A stretch of DNA of 47,334 nt from an uncultured Erwinia sp. (GTDB lineage: Bacteria; Pseudomonadota; Gammaproteobacteria; Enterobacterales; Enterobacteriaceae): positions 1 to 47,334 of the forward strand of contig CAMIKG010000038.1 in NCBI GenBank assembly GCA_946221915.1, in the 5' to 3' direction. The notes below the pieces were generated by a model. That model saw only the letters and a program-made list of their open reading frames with translations, did not search any database and had not been told where the DNA came from. Below, in pieces: positions 8,123 through 16,087 of this stretch (position 1 is its first letter; every line of letters begins with the position of its first letter). Position numbers and translations under genes: made by a program.

Positions 8123-10027
8123 TTACTCTGCCAGCATATTCTCCAGCTGCTCCTGCGCATCCAGCCACGCCATCTCACACTCTTCGAGCGCGGATTTGGC
8201 GTCGGCCTGCGCTTTTAACGCCGCCGTCAGGTCGGCTTTGCGGTTCTGCTCGTAAATCGCTGAATCAGAAAGTTGTTCTTCAGCCGCGCTCAGTTGCGCA
8301 TTCAGCTTCTCCATCTGCTTTTCCAGCTGAGTGATCTGCTTGCGCAATGGCTGTGTCTGGGTGCGCAGTTCTGCTTCGCGGCGCTTCTGATCTTTACGCG
8401 CCTGCGCGCTGTTGGCGTTATCCTGTTTTGGCGCTGCGTCCTGTTGTGCTTCCTGTTTCTGAATATCACTCAGCCACTGCTGATAATCATCCAGATCGCC
8501 TTCAAAGGTTTCCACTTTGCCGTCATGCACCAGATAGAGGTCGTCGGTGGTGGAACGCAGCAGGTGACGGTCATGCGATACCACCACCAGCGCGCCTTCA
8601 AAGTCGATCAGCGCTTCGGTCAGCGCCTGGCGCATATCCAGATCGAGGTGGTTAGTCGGTTCATCAAGCAGCAGCAGATTCGGCCGCTGCCAGACGATCA
8701 GCGCCAGCACCAGGCGCGCTTTCTCGCCGCCGGAGAAGCGTTCGGTTTTTTCACTGACCTGGTCACCCTGGAAACCGAAGCCGCCGAGGTAATCGCGCAA
8801 CTGCTGTTCCAGCACTTTCGGCGCGATGCGCGCCAGATGTTGCAGCGGCGATTCATCTGCGCGTAAGAATTCGAGCTGATGCTGGGCGAAGTAACCGAGT
8901 TTGATGCCTTTCGCCAGGCCAATCTCGCCCTGCAATGGCGCATGCTCGCCCGCCAGCAATTTGATCAGGGTGGATTTACCGGCCCCGTTGCGGCCCAGCA
9001 GGCCAATACGCGAACCGGGCACCAGGTTCAGTTTGATGGAGTTGAGGATAACGCGTTCGCCGTAGCCTGCGCTGACCTTTTCCATTTTCAGCAGCGGATT
9101 AGGCAGACTTTCCGGCCGGCGGAAGCTGAAGCTGAAGGGGTTATCCACGTGAGCCGGGGCGATCAGTTCCATACGCTCCAGCATTTTGATGCGGCTCTGC
9201 GCCTGCTTCGCTTTGGTTGCCTGTGCCCGGAAACGGTCGATGTACTTTTGCAGATGCGCGACTTTTTCCTGCTGATGTTCATACAGCGACTGCTGTTGCG
9301 CCAGGCGGGTGGCGCGCTGACGTTCAAACGAGCTGTAGTTGCCGGTGTATTCGAACATGCCCTGCTGCTCGATATGCAGGATTTTGTCCACCACCGGATC
9401 GAGGAAGTCGCGGTCGTGGGAGATCAGAATCAGGGTGCCGGTATAACTTTTCAGCCAGCGCTCCAGCCAGATCACCGCATCGAGATCAAGGTGGTTGGTG
9501 GGTTCATCCAGCAGCAGCAGATCGGAACGGCAAATCAGCGCCTGCGCCAGGTTGAGGCGCATGCGCCAGCCACCGGAGAAGTCGCTGACCGGGTATTGCA
9601 GTTGTTCCTGGCTAAATCCCAGACCGTGCAGCAGGCTGGAGGCGCGGGCATGAATGGTCCATGCCTGGATAGCGTCGAGTTTGCCGTGCAGGGTGGCGAT
9701 GGCGTGACCATCATTTTTTTCGTTTGCCCGCTGTAATTCGGATTCCAGCTGACGATATTCGCGGTCGCCATCAATAACATACTCAAGGGCCGGCATATTA
9801 AGCGCAGGCGTTTCCTGGTTAACCCAGGCCAGCGCCCAGTTTGCCGGAAAAGTGACGTTACCGGCGTCGGCGCTTATCTCGTTTTTCAGCAGCGACAGCA
9901 GGGTGGATTTACCGCAACCGTTTTTGCCCACCAGCCCGACTTTTTGTCCCGGGTTAATGGTGGCGGTAGCGTTGTCCAGCAGCACGCGGATGCCGCGACG
10001 AATTTGTAACGAGGAGAAAACAATCAT
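8123..10027 (-). CDS. yheS: ABC-F family ATPase YheS
   Basis: This 634-residue cytoplasmic protein has two ABC ATPase domains on one chain and no membrane segments, the ABC-F layout. Walker A of domain 1 is GKNGCGKST (about 34-42) and of domain 2 GRNGAGKST; signatures are FSGGWRMR and FSGGEKAR; both Walker B motifs read LLLLDEPTNHLDLD. Between the domains is the charged P-site tRNA-interaction linker (RFRAQATKAKQAQSRIKMLERME), quoted here only by its core KAKQAQSRIK. A C-terminal coiled coil follows about residue 530. ABC-F factors act on the ribosome; E. coli YheS relieves certain nascent-chain stalls. It diverges from kefG with 125 bp between starts. Confidence 0.95.
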   Translation of the reverse strand: MIVFSSLQIRRGIRVLLDNATATINPGQKVGLVGKNGCGKSTLLSLLKNEISADAGNVTFPANWALAWVNQETPALNMPALEYVIDGDREYRQLESELQRANEKNDGHAIATLHGKLDAIQAWTIHARASSLLHGLGFSQEQLQYPVSDFSGGWRMRLNLAQALICRSDLLLLDEPTNHLDLDAVIWLERWLKSYTGTLILISHDRDFLDPVVDKILHIEQQGMFEYTGNYSSFERQRATRLAQQQSLYEHQQEKVAHLQKYIDRFRAQATKAKQAQSRIKMLERMELIAPAHVDNPFSFSFRRPESLPNPLLKMEKVSAGYGERVILNSIKLNLVPGSRIGLLGRNGAGKSTLIKLLAGEHAPLQGEIGLAKGIKLGYFAQHQLEFLRADESPLQHLARIAPKVLEQQLRDYLGGFGFQGDQVSEKTERFSGGEKARLVLALIVWQRPNLLLLDEPTNHLDLDMRQALTEALIDFEGALVVVSHDRHLLRSTTDDLYLVHDGKVETFEGDLDDYQQWLSDIQKQEAQQDAAPKQDNANSAQARKDQKRREAELRTQTQPLRKQITQLEKQMEKLNAQLSAAEEQLSDSAIYEQNRKADLTAALKAQADAKSALEECEMAWLDAQEQLENMLAE

Positions 10028-10152
10028 AAGCGCCGTTTCGTCAGAGTATGTTAATTTATCGCACTAAAATTAGCTGTCCGGAATGCAAATTCCGTTGCGT
10101 CGGGCATGGTAGCGGAAAAACCGCACTGTGACGACGATTTGGAGGGGATTCA

Positions 10153-10704
10153 ATGTCGCAGCCTGCGAAAGTTTTGCTGCTCTACGCCCATCCGGAATCA
10201 CAGGATTCGATTGCCAATCGTGTTTTGCTGGAGCCGGCACGAGCGCTGGAGCATGTCACCGTACACGATCTGTACGCCAATTATCCGGATTTTTTTATTG
10301 ATATTAACTACGAACAGCAGCTGCTGCGCGACCATCAGGTGGTGGTGTTTCAGCACCCACTGTATACCTACAGCTGCCCGGCGTTACTGAAAGAGTGGCT
10401 GGATCGCGTGCTTGCGCGCGGTTTCGCCAGCGGCCCTGGCGGTAATGCGCTGGAAGGCAAGTACTGGCGCAGTGTGATCACCACCGGTGAGCCGGAAGCG
10501 GCTTATCATCAGAACGGGCTGAACCGCTATCCGATGACGGAAATTATGCGCCCGTTTGAGCTGACGGCTCAGCTATGCCGTATGCACTGGATGACGCCGA
10601 TGATTGTTTACTGGGCGCGCCGTCAGCCTGCGGATGTGATGAAGAATTTTGCGCGTGCGTATGGCGACTGGCTGACATCGCCTCTGCCGCACGGAGGTTT
10701 ATAA
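10153..10704 (+). CDS. kefG: KefG, ancillary subunit of the KefB potassium efflux system
   Basis: This 183-residue flavodoxin-fold protein of the NAD(P)H quinone oxidoreductase (YwrO/KefF-like) family is needed for full activity of the KefB channel. The sequence shows LLLYAHPESQDS near the N terminus, VVFQHPLYTYSCPALLKEWLDRVL in the middle (core motif PLYTYSCPALLKEW) and a GGNALEGKYW segment. The ATG follows GGAGGGGATT at normal spacing. Its stop codon directly abuts the kefB start (0 bp gap), and the two form the conserved kefGB pair. Confidence 0.93.
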   Translation: MSQPAKVLLLYAHPESQDSIANRVLLEPARALEHVTVHDLYANYPDFFIDINYEQQLLRDHQVVVFQHPLYTYSCPALLKEWLDRVLARGFASGPGGNALEGKYWRSVITTGEPEAAYHQNGLNRYPMTEIMRPFELTAQLCRMHWMTPMIVYWARRQPADVMKNFARAYGDWLTSPLPHGGL

Positions 10705-12510
10705 ATGGAAGGTCAAACCCTGCTGACTGCCGGGGTGGTGTATCTGTTTGCTGCGGTGGTGGCGGTGCCGATCGCTGCCCGGCTTGGCATTGGCGCGGTG
10801 CTGGGCTATCTGCTGGCCGGGATTGCCATTGGCCCGTGGGGCATGGGCTTTATCAGCGATGTCGAAGAGATCCTGCACTTCTCCGAACTCGGCGTCGTGT
10901 TCCTGATGTTTATCATCGGGCTGGAGCTGAACCCCTCTAAGCTGTGGCAGCTGCGCCGTTCCATCTTTGGTGTCGGCGCCGCGCAGGTGATTTTCAGCGC
11001 TGCGGTGCTGGGTGGCCTGCTGTGGCTGACAGACTTCTCCTGGCAGGGCGCGATGATTGGCGGTATTGGTCTGGCGATGTCTTCGACGGCAATGGCGCTG
11101 CAGCTGATGCGTGATAAAGGGATGAACCGCAGTGAAGCCGGGCAACTCGGCTTTTCCGTGCTGTTATTCCAGGATATCGCGGTGATCCCGGCGCTGGCCA
11201 TGGTGCCATTACTGGCAGGCGGCGACAGCGGGCATATTGACTGGCAGGCGGTTGGCATGAAGGTGCTGGCGTTTGCCGGCATGCTGATTGGCGGTCGTTT
11301 CCTGCTGCGGCCGATTTTCCGCTTTATCGCCGCTTCCGGCGTGCGCGAGGTGTTTACCGCTGCGTCGCTGCTGCTGGTGCTGGGCTCCGCGCTGTTTATG
11401 GATAGCCTTGGCGTGTCGATGGCGCTGGGTACTTTTATCGCCGGTATTCTGCTGGCGGAGAGTGAGTACCGTCATGAGCTTGAAATCGCCATTGAGCCGT
11501 TTAAGGGCTTGTTACTCGGCCTGTTTTTCATTTCGGTCGGGATGGCGCTGAACCTCGGCGTGCTCTACACCCATATTCTGGAGATTGTCATCGGCGTGGT
11601 GGTGCTGGTGGTGGTGAAAACGCTGGTGCTGTACGTGCTGGGGCGCATCTATGGTTTACGCAGCTCCGAGCGTCTGCAGTTCGCCGGGGTGCTGAGTCAG
11701 GGCGGGGAGTTCGCCTTTGTGCTGTTTTCCGCCGCCTCGTCGGCGAAGCTGTTTAGTGGCGATCAGCTGCCGCTGCTGCTGGTGACGGTGACGTTGTCGA
11801 TGATGACCACGCCATTGCTGATGCAGGGGATCGATAAGATTCTGGTGCATCGCTTCAATGAGCCAGACGACAACGATGAAAAGCCGTATGTGGAAGACGA
11901 TAAGCCGCAGGTGATTGTGGTCGGTTTTGGTCGCTTTGGTCAGGTGATCGGGCGTCTGCTGATGGCGAACCAGAAGCGGATTACGGTGCTGGAGCGCGAT
12001 ATCAGCGCCGTCAGCCTGATGCGCAAGTACGGCTATAAAGTATACTATGGGGATGCAACCGAGCTTGAACTGTTGCGCGCGGCAGGCGCTGAGAACGCAC
12101 AGTCGATCGTTATCACCTGTAATGCGCCGGAAGACACCATGACCATTGTGCATCTTTGTCAGCAGCATTTCCCGCATTTGCAGATTATGGCGCGGGCACG
12201 CGGACGTGTTGAGGCGCATGAGTTGTTGCAGGCGGGCGTGACGCAGTTCTCGCGTGAGACTTTCTCCAGTGCGCTGGAGCTGGGGCGCAAGGCGCTGATG
12301 AGCGTCGGCATGCATCCGCACCAGGCGCACCGTGCGCAGCTGCATTTCCGTCGTCTGGATATGCGTATGCTGCGTGAGCTGATGCCCGCACAACCGGACA
12401 GCGCGACCATTTCCCGTGTACGTGAAGCGCGGCGCGAGCTGGAAGATATTTTCCAGGCGGAGATGCAGCATGAGAAGCGGCGTTATGATGGCTGGGACGA
12501 ATTCGAATAA
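10705..12510 (+). CDS. kefB: glutathione-regulated potassium-efflux antiporter KefB
   Basis: This 601-residue inner-membrane protein (CPA2 family) releases potassium and acidifies the cytoplasm when glutathione adducts of electrophiles accumulate. About twelve hydrophobic segments occupy residues 1-380. A cytoplasmic RCK/TrkA-N domain follows, with the Rossmann motif GFGRFGQVIG at about residue 405 and the later stretch ITCNAPEDTM. The C-terminal tail is charged (EMQHEKRRYDGWDEFE). Length and sequence match E. coli KefB rather than KefC. It is cotranscribed with kefG; the downstream 182 bp to yheV contain inverted repeats but no clear U-tract terminator. Confidence 0.95.
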   Translation: MEGQTLLTAGVVYLFAAVVAVPIAARLGIGAVLGYLLAGIAIGPWGMGFISDVEEILHFSELGVVFLMFIIGLELNPSKLWQLRRSIFGVGAAQVIFSAAVLGGLLWLTDFSWQGAMIGGIGLAMSSTAMALQLMRDKGMNRSEAGQLGFSVLLFQDIAVIPALAMVPLLAGGDSGHIDWQAVGMKVLAFAGMLIGGRFLLRPIFRFIAASGVREVFTAASLLLVLGSALFMDSLGVSMALGTFIAGILLAESEYRHELEIAIEPFKGLLLGLFFISVGMALNLGVLYTHILEIVIGVVVLVVVKTLVLYVLGRIYGLRSSERLQFAGVLSQGGEFAFVLFSAASSAKLFSGDQLPLLLVTVTLSMMTTPLLMQGIDKILVHRFNEPDDNDEKPYVEDDKPQVIVVGFGRFGQVIGRLLMANQKRITVLERDISAVSLMRKYGYKVYYGDATELELLRAAGAENAQSIVITCNAPEDTMTIVHLCQQHFPHLQIMARARGRVEAHELLQAGVTQFSRETFSSALELGRKALMSVGMHPHQAHRAQLHFRRLDMRMLRELMPAQPDSATISRVREARRELEDIFQAEMQHEKRRYDGWDEFE

Positions 12511-12570
12511 TTTTGCCTGGTTTGCCTGATGTTTCGGCCCACGGCAGTGCTCGCACATGATACGACAGTA

Positions 12571-12589
12571 CCCTGAACGCCCTTCAGGG
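12571..12589. other. 7-bp-stem hairpin downstream of kefB
   Basis: CCCTGAA and TTCAGGG are perfect inverted arms around CGCCC. They sit inside a larger possible stem, TCGCAC (12551-12556) with GTGCGA (12603-12608). There is no T-run after either arm, so an intrinsic terminator is not supported. It may be an mRNA 3'-end structure or part of a dispersed repeat. Confidence 0.5.
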
Positions 12590-12623
12590 TGGCCCGAAGG
12601 GGGTGCGAAGCGAGTAATCCTCA

Positions 12624-12637
12624 CGTACTTAAGTACG
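12624..12637. repeat. 14-bp perfect palindrome CGTACTTAAGTACG
   Basis: The palindrome lies between kefB and yheV, 55 bp before the yheV start, next to the kefB-downstream hairpins. It is long enough to be unexpected by chance in one intergenic region. It could be a protein-binding site or the core of a dispersed intergenic repeat; no second copy is seen in this window. Confidence 0.6.
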
Positions 12638-12692
12638 CGCTGGCGTGAACCGAACTCTCTGCGCCACCGACGGCAAAATATGATGGACTGAA

Positions 12693-12890
12693 ATGATGCG
12701 TAAACGTTTTATTGCTGGTGCGGTATGCCCGCACTGCCAGGAAAAAGATACTCTTGCCATGTGGCGCGAAAACAGCGTGGATGTGGTGCAGTGCGTGAAG
12801 TGCGGCCATCAGATGCGTGAAGCAGATAAGCAGGTTCGCGATCAGGTGCGCACAAACGAGCAGGTTATCGGAATTTTTCATCCAGAGTAG
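12693..12890 (+). CDS. yheV: YheV family zinc-ribbon protein
   Basis: This 65-residue cytoplasmic protein has two CxxC pairs, CPHC at about residues 12-15 and CVKC at about 34-37, the pattern of a small zinc ribbon. It ends in the conserved EQVIGIFHPE. E. coli YheV has the same length and layout; its function is unknown. Two adjacent ATG codons (12693 and 12696) could serve as start; the first is given. It precedes slyD as in E. coli. Confidence 0.9.
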   Translation: MMRKRFIAGAVCPHCQEKDTLAMWRENSVDVVQCVKCGHQMREADKQVRDQVRTNEQVIGIFHPE

Positions 12891-13042
12891 CGTAATACCC
12901 CAGCTTTTTTTAAGCTTAAGGGTACAGCGGGATTGAATTCCGCTACAATCGGCGCAATGTAAGCACCTCTCTGGTTGGTATTATTGCACGTAAAAATAGA
13001 CCAATGAGGCAGGAACTCAGTTCTCAACGGTTAGGAGATATC

Positions 13043-13600
13043 ATGAAAGTAGCAAAAGACCTGGTGGTGAGCCTGGCCTATCAGGTACGTACAGAAGACG
13101 GTGTATTGGTTGACGAGTCTCCGGTGAGCGCACCGTTGGACTATCTGCACGGTCATGGTTCCCTGATTTCTGGTCTGGAAAAGGCACTGGAAGATCATGT
13201 GGTTGGCGACAAGTTTGACGTGCATATCGCGGCAAACGACGCATACGGTCAGTATGATGACAACCTGGTTCAGCGCGTGCCAAAAGACGTGTTTATGGGC
13301 GTTGATGAGCTGCAGGTCGGCATGCGTTTCCTGGCGGAAACCGATCAGGGTCCGGTGCCGGTTGAAATCACTGAAGTGGAAGACGATCACGTGGTGGTCG
13401 ATGGCAACCATATGCTGGCTGGCCAGAACCTGAACTTCAATGTGGAAGTCATCGCGATTCGCGAAGCAACGGCTGATGAACTGGCGCACGGCCACGTTCA
13501 CGGTGAGCACGATCACCATCATGACCACGACCATGGTCACGATCATGGTCAGGGCGGTTGCGGTGGTCACGGCCATGGCGGCTGTGGTTGCAGCCACTAA
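13043..13600 (+). CDS. slyD: FKBP-type peptidyl-prolyl isomerase SlyD
   Basis: This 185-residue cytoplasmic protein is a prolyl isomerase, chaperone and nickel metallochaperone for hydrogenase maturation. The FKBP domain begins MKVAKDLVVSLAYQ, the insert-in-flap chaperone domain lies at about residues 70-130, and the tail from about 145 is an exceptional His/Cys/Gly metal-binding stretch (HDHHHDHDHGHDHG and GGCGCSH). The ATG at 13043 has TAGGAG at 13032-13037; a start 39 bp earlier would add residues absent from the family. A strong terminator follows, then a copy of the 117-bp repeat. Confidence 0.95.
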   Translation: MKVAKDLVVSLAYQVRTEDGVLVDESPVSAPLDYLHGHGSLISGLEKALEDHVVGDKFDVHIAANDAYGQYDDNLVQRVPKDVFMGVDELQVGMRFLAETDQGPVPVEITEVEDDHVVVDGNHMLAGQNLNFNVEVIAIREATADELAHGHVHGEHDHHHDHDHGHDHGQGGCGGHGHGGCGCSH

Positions 13601-13622
13601 GAGTGTATTGCTGATAAGCAAG

Positions 13623-13650
13623 AAAAAGGCCGCTGATGCGGCCTTTTTTA
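13623..13650 (+). terminator. intrinsic terminator of slyD
   Basis: AAAAAGGCCGC (13623-13633), loop TGAT, GCGGCCTTTTT (13638-13648) and one more T. The A-run on the left lets it act on both strands, so it may also end slyX transcripts. Confidence 0.93.
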
Positions 13651-13675
13651 TTGCGGGTCTGGCGGACGGAAACCC

Positions 13676-13794
13676 GTCGTCTGATTAATCGAGATACCCG
13701 GGGCGACCATGCTGCGGTCGTCCGCGGTCAGGCCGCTCCGGAGCCATCGGCATGTTTCCCCTAATCACTGGCTTCAGGTGTGACATGCAGGAAG
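13676..13794. repeat. single dispersed copy of the 117-bp repeat
   Basis: It matches the 7575-8042 unit over nearly its full period. The left part GTCGTCTGATTAATCGAG corresponds to the array's GTCGTCTGGCTGATCGAG; the core has CCCGGGGCGACCATG and CATGTTTCCCCTAATC; the right part AGGTGTG is shared with lower similarity beyond. GATTA (13683-13687) and TAATC (13762-13766) bound an 84-bp foldable core. Like the array it sits between convergent genes, slyD and slyX. Confidence 0.9.
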
Positions 13795-13842
13795 CTGTTG
13801 TACATATCAGCCCTGGCAGATGGCCTTCCGCTGTTTTGATTA

Positions 13843-14061
13843 TCAGTAGTGAGGAGGCGGTGTTTCTTCTGACTGTGAGGCAATCATCGATGGCGCAGCC
13901 GCCTTTAGTTTCTCCACCATGGTGCGAAACTGTTCGCGCATTTTTGCCATTTCCAGCTCATGCTGCACCACCGTCTGATTCAGCTGATCGATCGTGTGTT
14001 CCTGAAAGGCCAGTTTGCTCTCCAGCATTTCCAGCCGCTGTTCAAACAATGACTGTTGCAT
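13843..14061 (-). CDS. slyX: SlyX family protein
   Basis: This 72-residue protein is a predicted coiled coil (EQRLEMLESKLAFQEHTIDQ) ending in the conserved ASQSEETPPPHY. Function is unknown; the family is found next to slyD in enterics. The ATG at 14061 gives the same length as E. coli SlyX and is preceded by GGAAA; the 26 extra upstream residues of the open frame lack family support. It is convergent with slyD and divergent from fkpA. Confidence 0.9.
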   Translation of the reverse strand: MQQSLFEQRLEMLESKLAFQEHTIDQLNQTVVQHELEMAKMREQFRTMVEKLKAAAPSMIASQSEETPPPHY

Positions 14062-14205
14062 TCTGTTTCCTCTTGTTACCGCATGCGAACCATCGCGTGA
14101 CGAATTGTCTGATTCTACCGGGAAAGAGAGGTTATTCACCAGGTAAAAGCCGTTAATTGCGCCACGGTGGTTGAAAACGCGTTATCTTGTCTGCATGTCT
14201 TGAGT

Positions 14206-14233
14206 GAAACTTAATGGCAGCACAACAGTCTCA
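14206..14233 (+). promoter_or_regulatory. sigma-E-like promoter of fkpA
   Basis: GAAACTT (14206-14212) and TCTCA (14229-14233) are separated by 16 bp, close to the sigma-E consensus GGAACTT-N16-TCTGA. fkpA is an established sigma-E regulon member in E. coli. This leaves a 5' leader of about 110 nt before the start codon. It is one mismatch off in each element. Confidence 0.5.
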
Positions 14234-14350
14234 GGTTGACTCACTATATTTGGTGGCGTGTATAGGTAGTTTCTTCGCGCCCGGTTATAGTACCGACCGA
14301 CAGGTTTACAACGATTCCCGAGGTGAGAGGCTTCGGTTTTGGAGAAATGG

Positions 14351-15169
14351 ATGAAATCACTGTTTAAAGTAACATTGTTAGCTACCACCATGGCGGTCGC
14401 GCTGAACGCTCCACTGACCATGGCAGCAGAAACTGCACCTGCTCAACAGGCCGCGCCTCAGGCTCCAAAAAATGCCGCCTTTAAAAATGACGATCAGCAG
14501 TCAGCCTATGCACTGGGCGCCTCACTGGGTCGTTACATGGAAAACTCACTGAAAGAACAAGAGAAACTGGGCATCGCGCTGGATAAAGATCAGCTGATCG
14601 CCGGTGTTCAGGATGCGTTTGCGAGCAAAAGCAAACTGACCGACCAGGAAATCGAGCAGACCCTGCAGGCCTTCGAAGGCCGCGTGAAAGGCGCAGCTCA
14701 GGCGAAGATGGAGAAGGACGCGAAAGAGAACGCCGAGAAAGGTGATGCTTACGCCGCCAAATTCGCCAAAGAGAAAGGTGTGAAGAAATCCGATACCGGT
14801 CTGCTGTATCAGGTAGAGAAAGCGGGTACCGGTGAAGCGCCGAAAGACAGCGATACCGTTGTCGTGAATTACAAAGGCACCCTGATTGACGGTACCGAGT
14901 TCGATAACTCCTATACCCGTGGTGAGCCACTGTCTTTCCGCCTGGACGGCGTTATCCCAGGCTGGACTGAAGGTCTGAAGCACGTGAAGAAAGGCGGTAA
15001 GATCAAGCTGGTGATCCCACCACAGCTGGCTTACGGTAAAAACGGCGTGCCAGGCATCCCGGCTAACTCCACCCTGGTGTTTGATGTCGAACTGCTGGAC
15101 ATCAAAGCCGCACCAAAAGCTGATGAGAAAGCGCAGGCGCCAGCTGCCGCAGATAAAAAAGCGCAGTAA
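14351..15169 (+). CDS. fkpA: periplasmic FKBP-type prolyl isomerase and chaperone FkpA
   Basis: This 272-residue protein assists folding of envelope proteins. A signal peptide spans about residues 1-25 (MKSLFKVTLLATTMAVALNA), followed by an Ala/Pro-rich linker, the helical dimerisation and chaperone domain (about 40-140, including ALGASLGRYMENSLKEQEKL) and the C-terminal FKBP domain with VVNYKGTLIDGTEFDNSY and VIPGWTEGLK. A low-complexity Ala/Lys tail ends the chain. The start at 14351 is preceded by GGAG and begins the signal peptide; the ATG 12 bp upstream would spoil it. A sigma-E-like promoter and a strong terminator flank the gene, so it is monocistronic. Confidence 0.95.
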   Translation: MKSLFKVTLLATTMAVALNAPLTMAAETAPAQQAAPQAPKNAAFKNDDQQSAYALGASLGRYMENSLKEQEKLGIALDKDQLIAGVQDAFASKSKLTDQEIEQTLQAFEGRVKGAAQAKMEKDAKENAEKGDAYAAKFAKEKGVKKSDTGLLYQVEKAGTGEAPKDSDTVVVNYKGTLIDGTEFDNSYTRGEPLSFRLDGVIPGWTEGLKHVKKGGKIKLVIPPQLAYGKNGVPGIPANSTLVFDVELLDIKAAPKADEKAQAPAAADKKAQ

Positions 15170-15181
15170 TCGCCCGACCGC

Positions 15182-15213
15182 CACCGCCGCAGCTCCTGCG
15201 GCGGTGTTGTTTT
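15182..15213 (+). terminator. intrinsic terminator of fkpA
   Basis: CACCGCCGCAG (15182-15192), loop CTC and CTGCGGCGGTG (15196-15206) form an 11-bp perfect stem followed by TTGTTTT, 12 bp after the fkpA stop. Confidence 0.93.
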
Positions 15214-15364
15214 CACTTCCGGCCAGCATTCTCCGCATTTCGTAATAAAGGTCAGGACACGGCTTTCCCTGATTTGCTAAACTATCCGTCGCGCAAAATT
15301 CTTATGACGAGTCTGCCCAGGCCGCGCTGAGACAGGCTCCAGCCACTATTAGGGTGTCTCTTTC

Positions 15365-16087
15365 ATGTCTAATCCATTTAGTCCGGGTGAGCTGATCGAA
15401 TCAGACTTACTGGAGCAACGACCTTTTGAGCAAAGCGATCACGATATTCTGCGGTCATATGAAGCGGTAGTTGATGGTCTGGCGATGCTGATTGGCTCGC
15501 ATTGCGAAATCGTGCTGCACTCGCTGGAGGATTTGAAATGCTCCGCAGTGCGGATTGCCAATGGCGAGCATACCGGGCGTAAAGTCGGGTCGCCAATTAC
15601 CGACCTCGCGCTGCGTATGCTGCACGATATGACCGGCGACGACAGCAATGTCTCCAAAGCCTATTTTACCCGCGCCAAAAGCGGCGTACTGATGAAGTCG
15701 GTGACCATCGCCATCCGTAACCGGGAGGAGCGGGTGATTGGTTTGTTGTGTATCAACATGAACCTTGATGTGCCATTCTCGCAGATTATGTCGACCTTTA
15801 TGCCGCCGGAAATCAAGGAAGTCGCCTCGTCGGTCAACTTTGCTTCCTCAGTGGAGGATCTGGTGACGCAAACCTTGGAATTCACCATTGAAGAGGTGAG
15901 TGCGGATCGTAATGTGTCGAATAACGCCAAGAACCGCCAGATTGTGCTCAATCTGTATGAGAAAGGCATTTTCGATATCAAGGATGCGATTAACCAGGTT
16001 GCGGATCGACTCAACATTTCCAAGCACACCGTTTACCTCTACATTCGCCAGTTTAAAAGCGGTGATTTCCTCGGGCAGGATCGCTGA
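15365..16087 (+). CDS. yheO: YheO-like PAS and HTH transcriptional regulator
   Basis: This 240-residue cytoplasmic protein has an N-terminal YheO-type PAS-like domain (about residues 30-145, with GSHCEIVLHSLED and GLLCINMNLDVPF) and a C-terminal DauR-type helix-turn-helix (about 185-235, with KDAINQVADRLNISKHTVYLY). Its targets are unknown. The stop codon overlaps the tusD start by 1 bp (TGATG), so it is translated with the tus genes, as in E. coli. Confidence 0.92.
   Translation: MSNPFSPGELIESDLLEQRPFEQSDHDILRSYEAVVDGLAMLIGSHCEIVLHSLEDLKCSAVRIANGEHTGRKVGSPITDLALRMLHDMTGDDSNVSKAYFTRAKSGVLMKSVTIAIRNREERVIGLLCINMNLDVPFSQIMSTFMPPEIKEVASSVNFASSVEDLVTQTLEFTIEEVSADRNVSNNAKNRQIVLNLYEKGIFDIKDAINQVADRLNISKHTVYLYIRQFKSGDFLGQDR

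Noticed and set aside
8016..8255. Open frames across the 117-bp array and into yheS antisense
   Set aside because: The frame starts in repeat DNA and continues as a shadow of yheS; it has no ribosome-binding site or recognisable domain.
12933..12949. TTGAAT plus TACAAT as a slyD promoter
   Set aside because: The two boxes are only 5 bp apart; no -35 at 16-18 bp is convincing, so only a possible -10 remains.
13683..13766. Repeat copy as an IS or MITE with target duplication
   Set aside because: Only 5-bp terminal complementarity (GATTA/TAATC) and no clear flanking direct repeat are seen, and similarity extends beyond these ends.
13752..14156. 134-codon plus-strand frame opposite slyX
   Set aside because: It begins inside the repeat and is antisense to slyX, which has clear family conservation.
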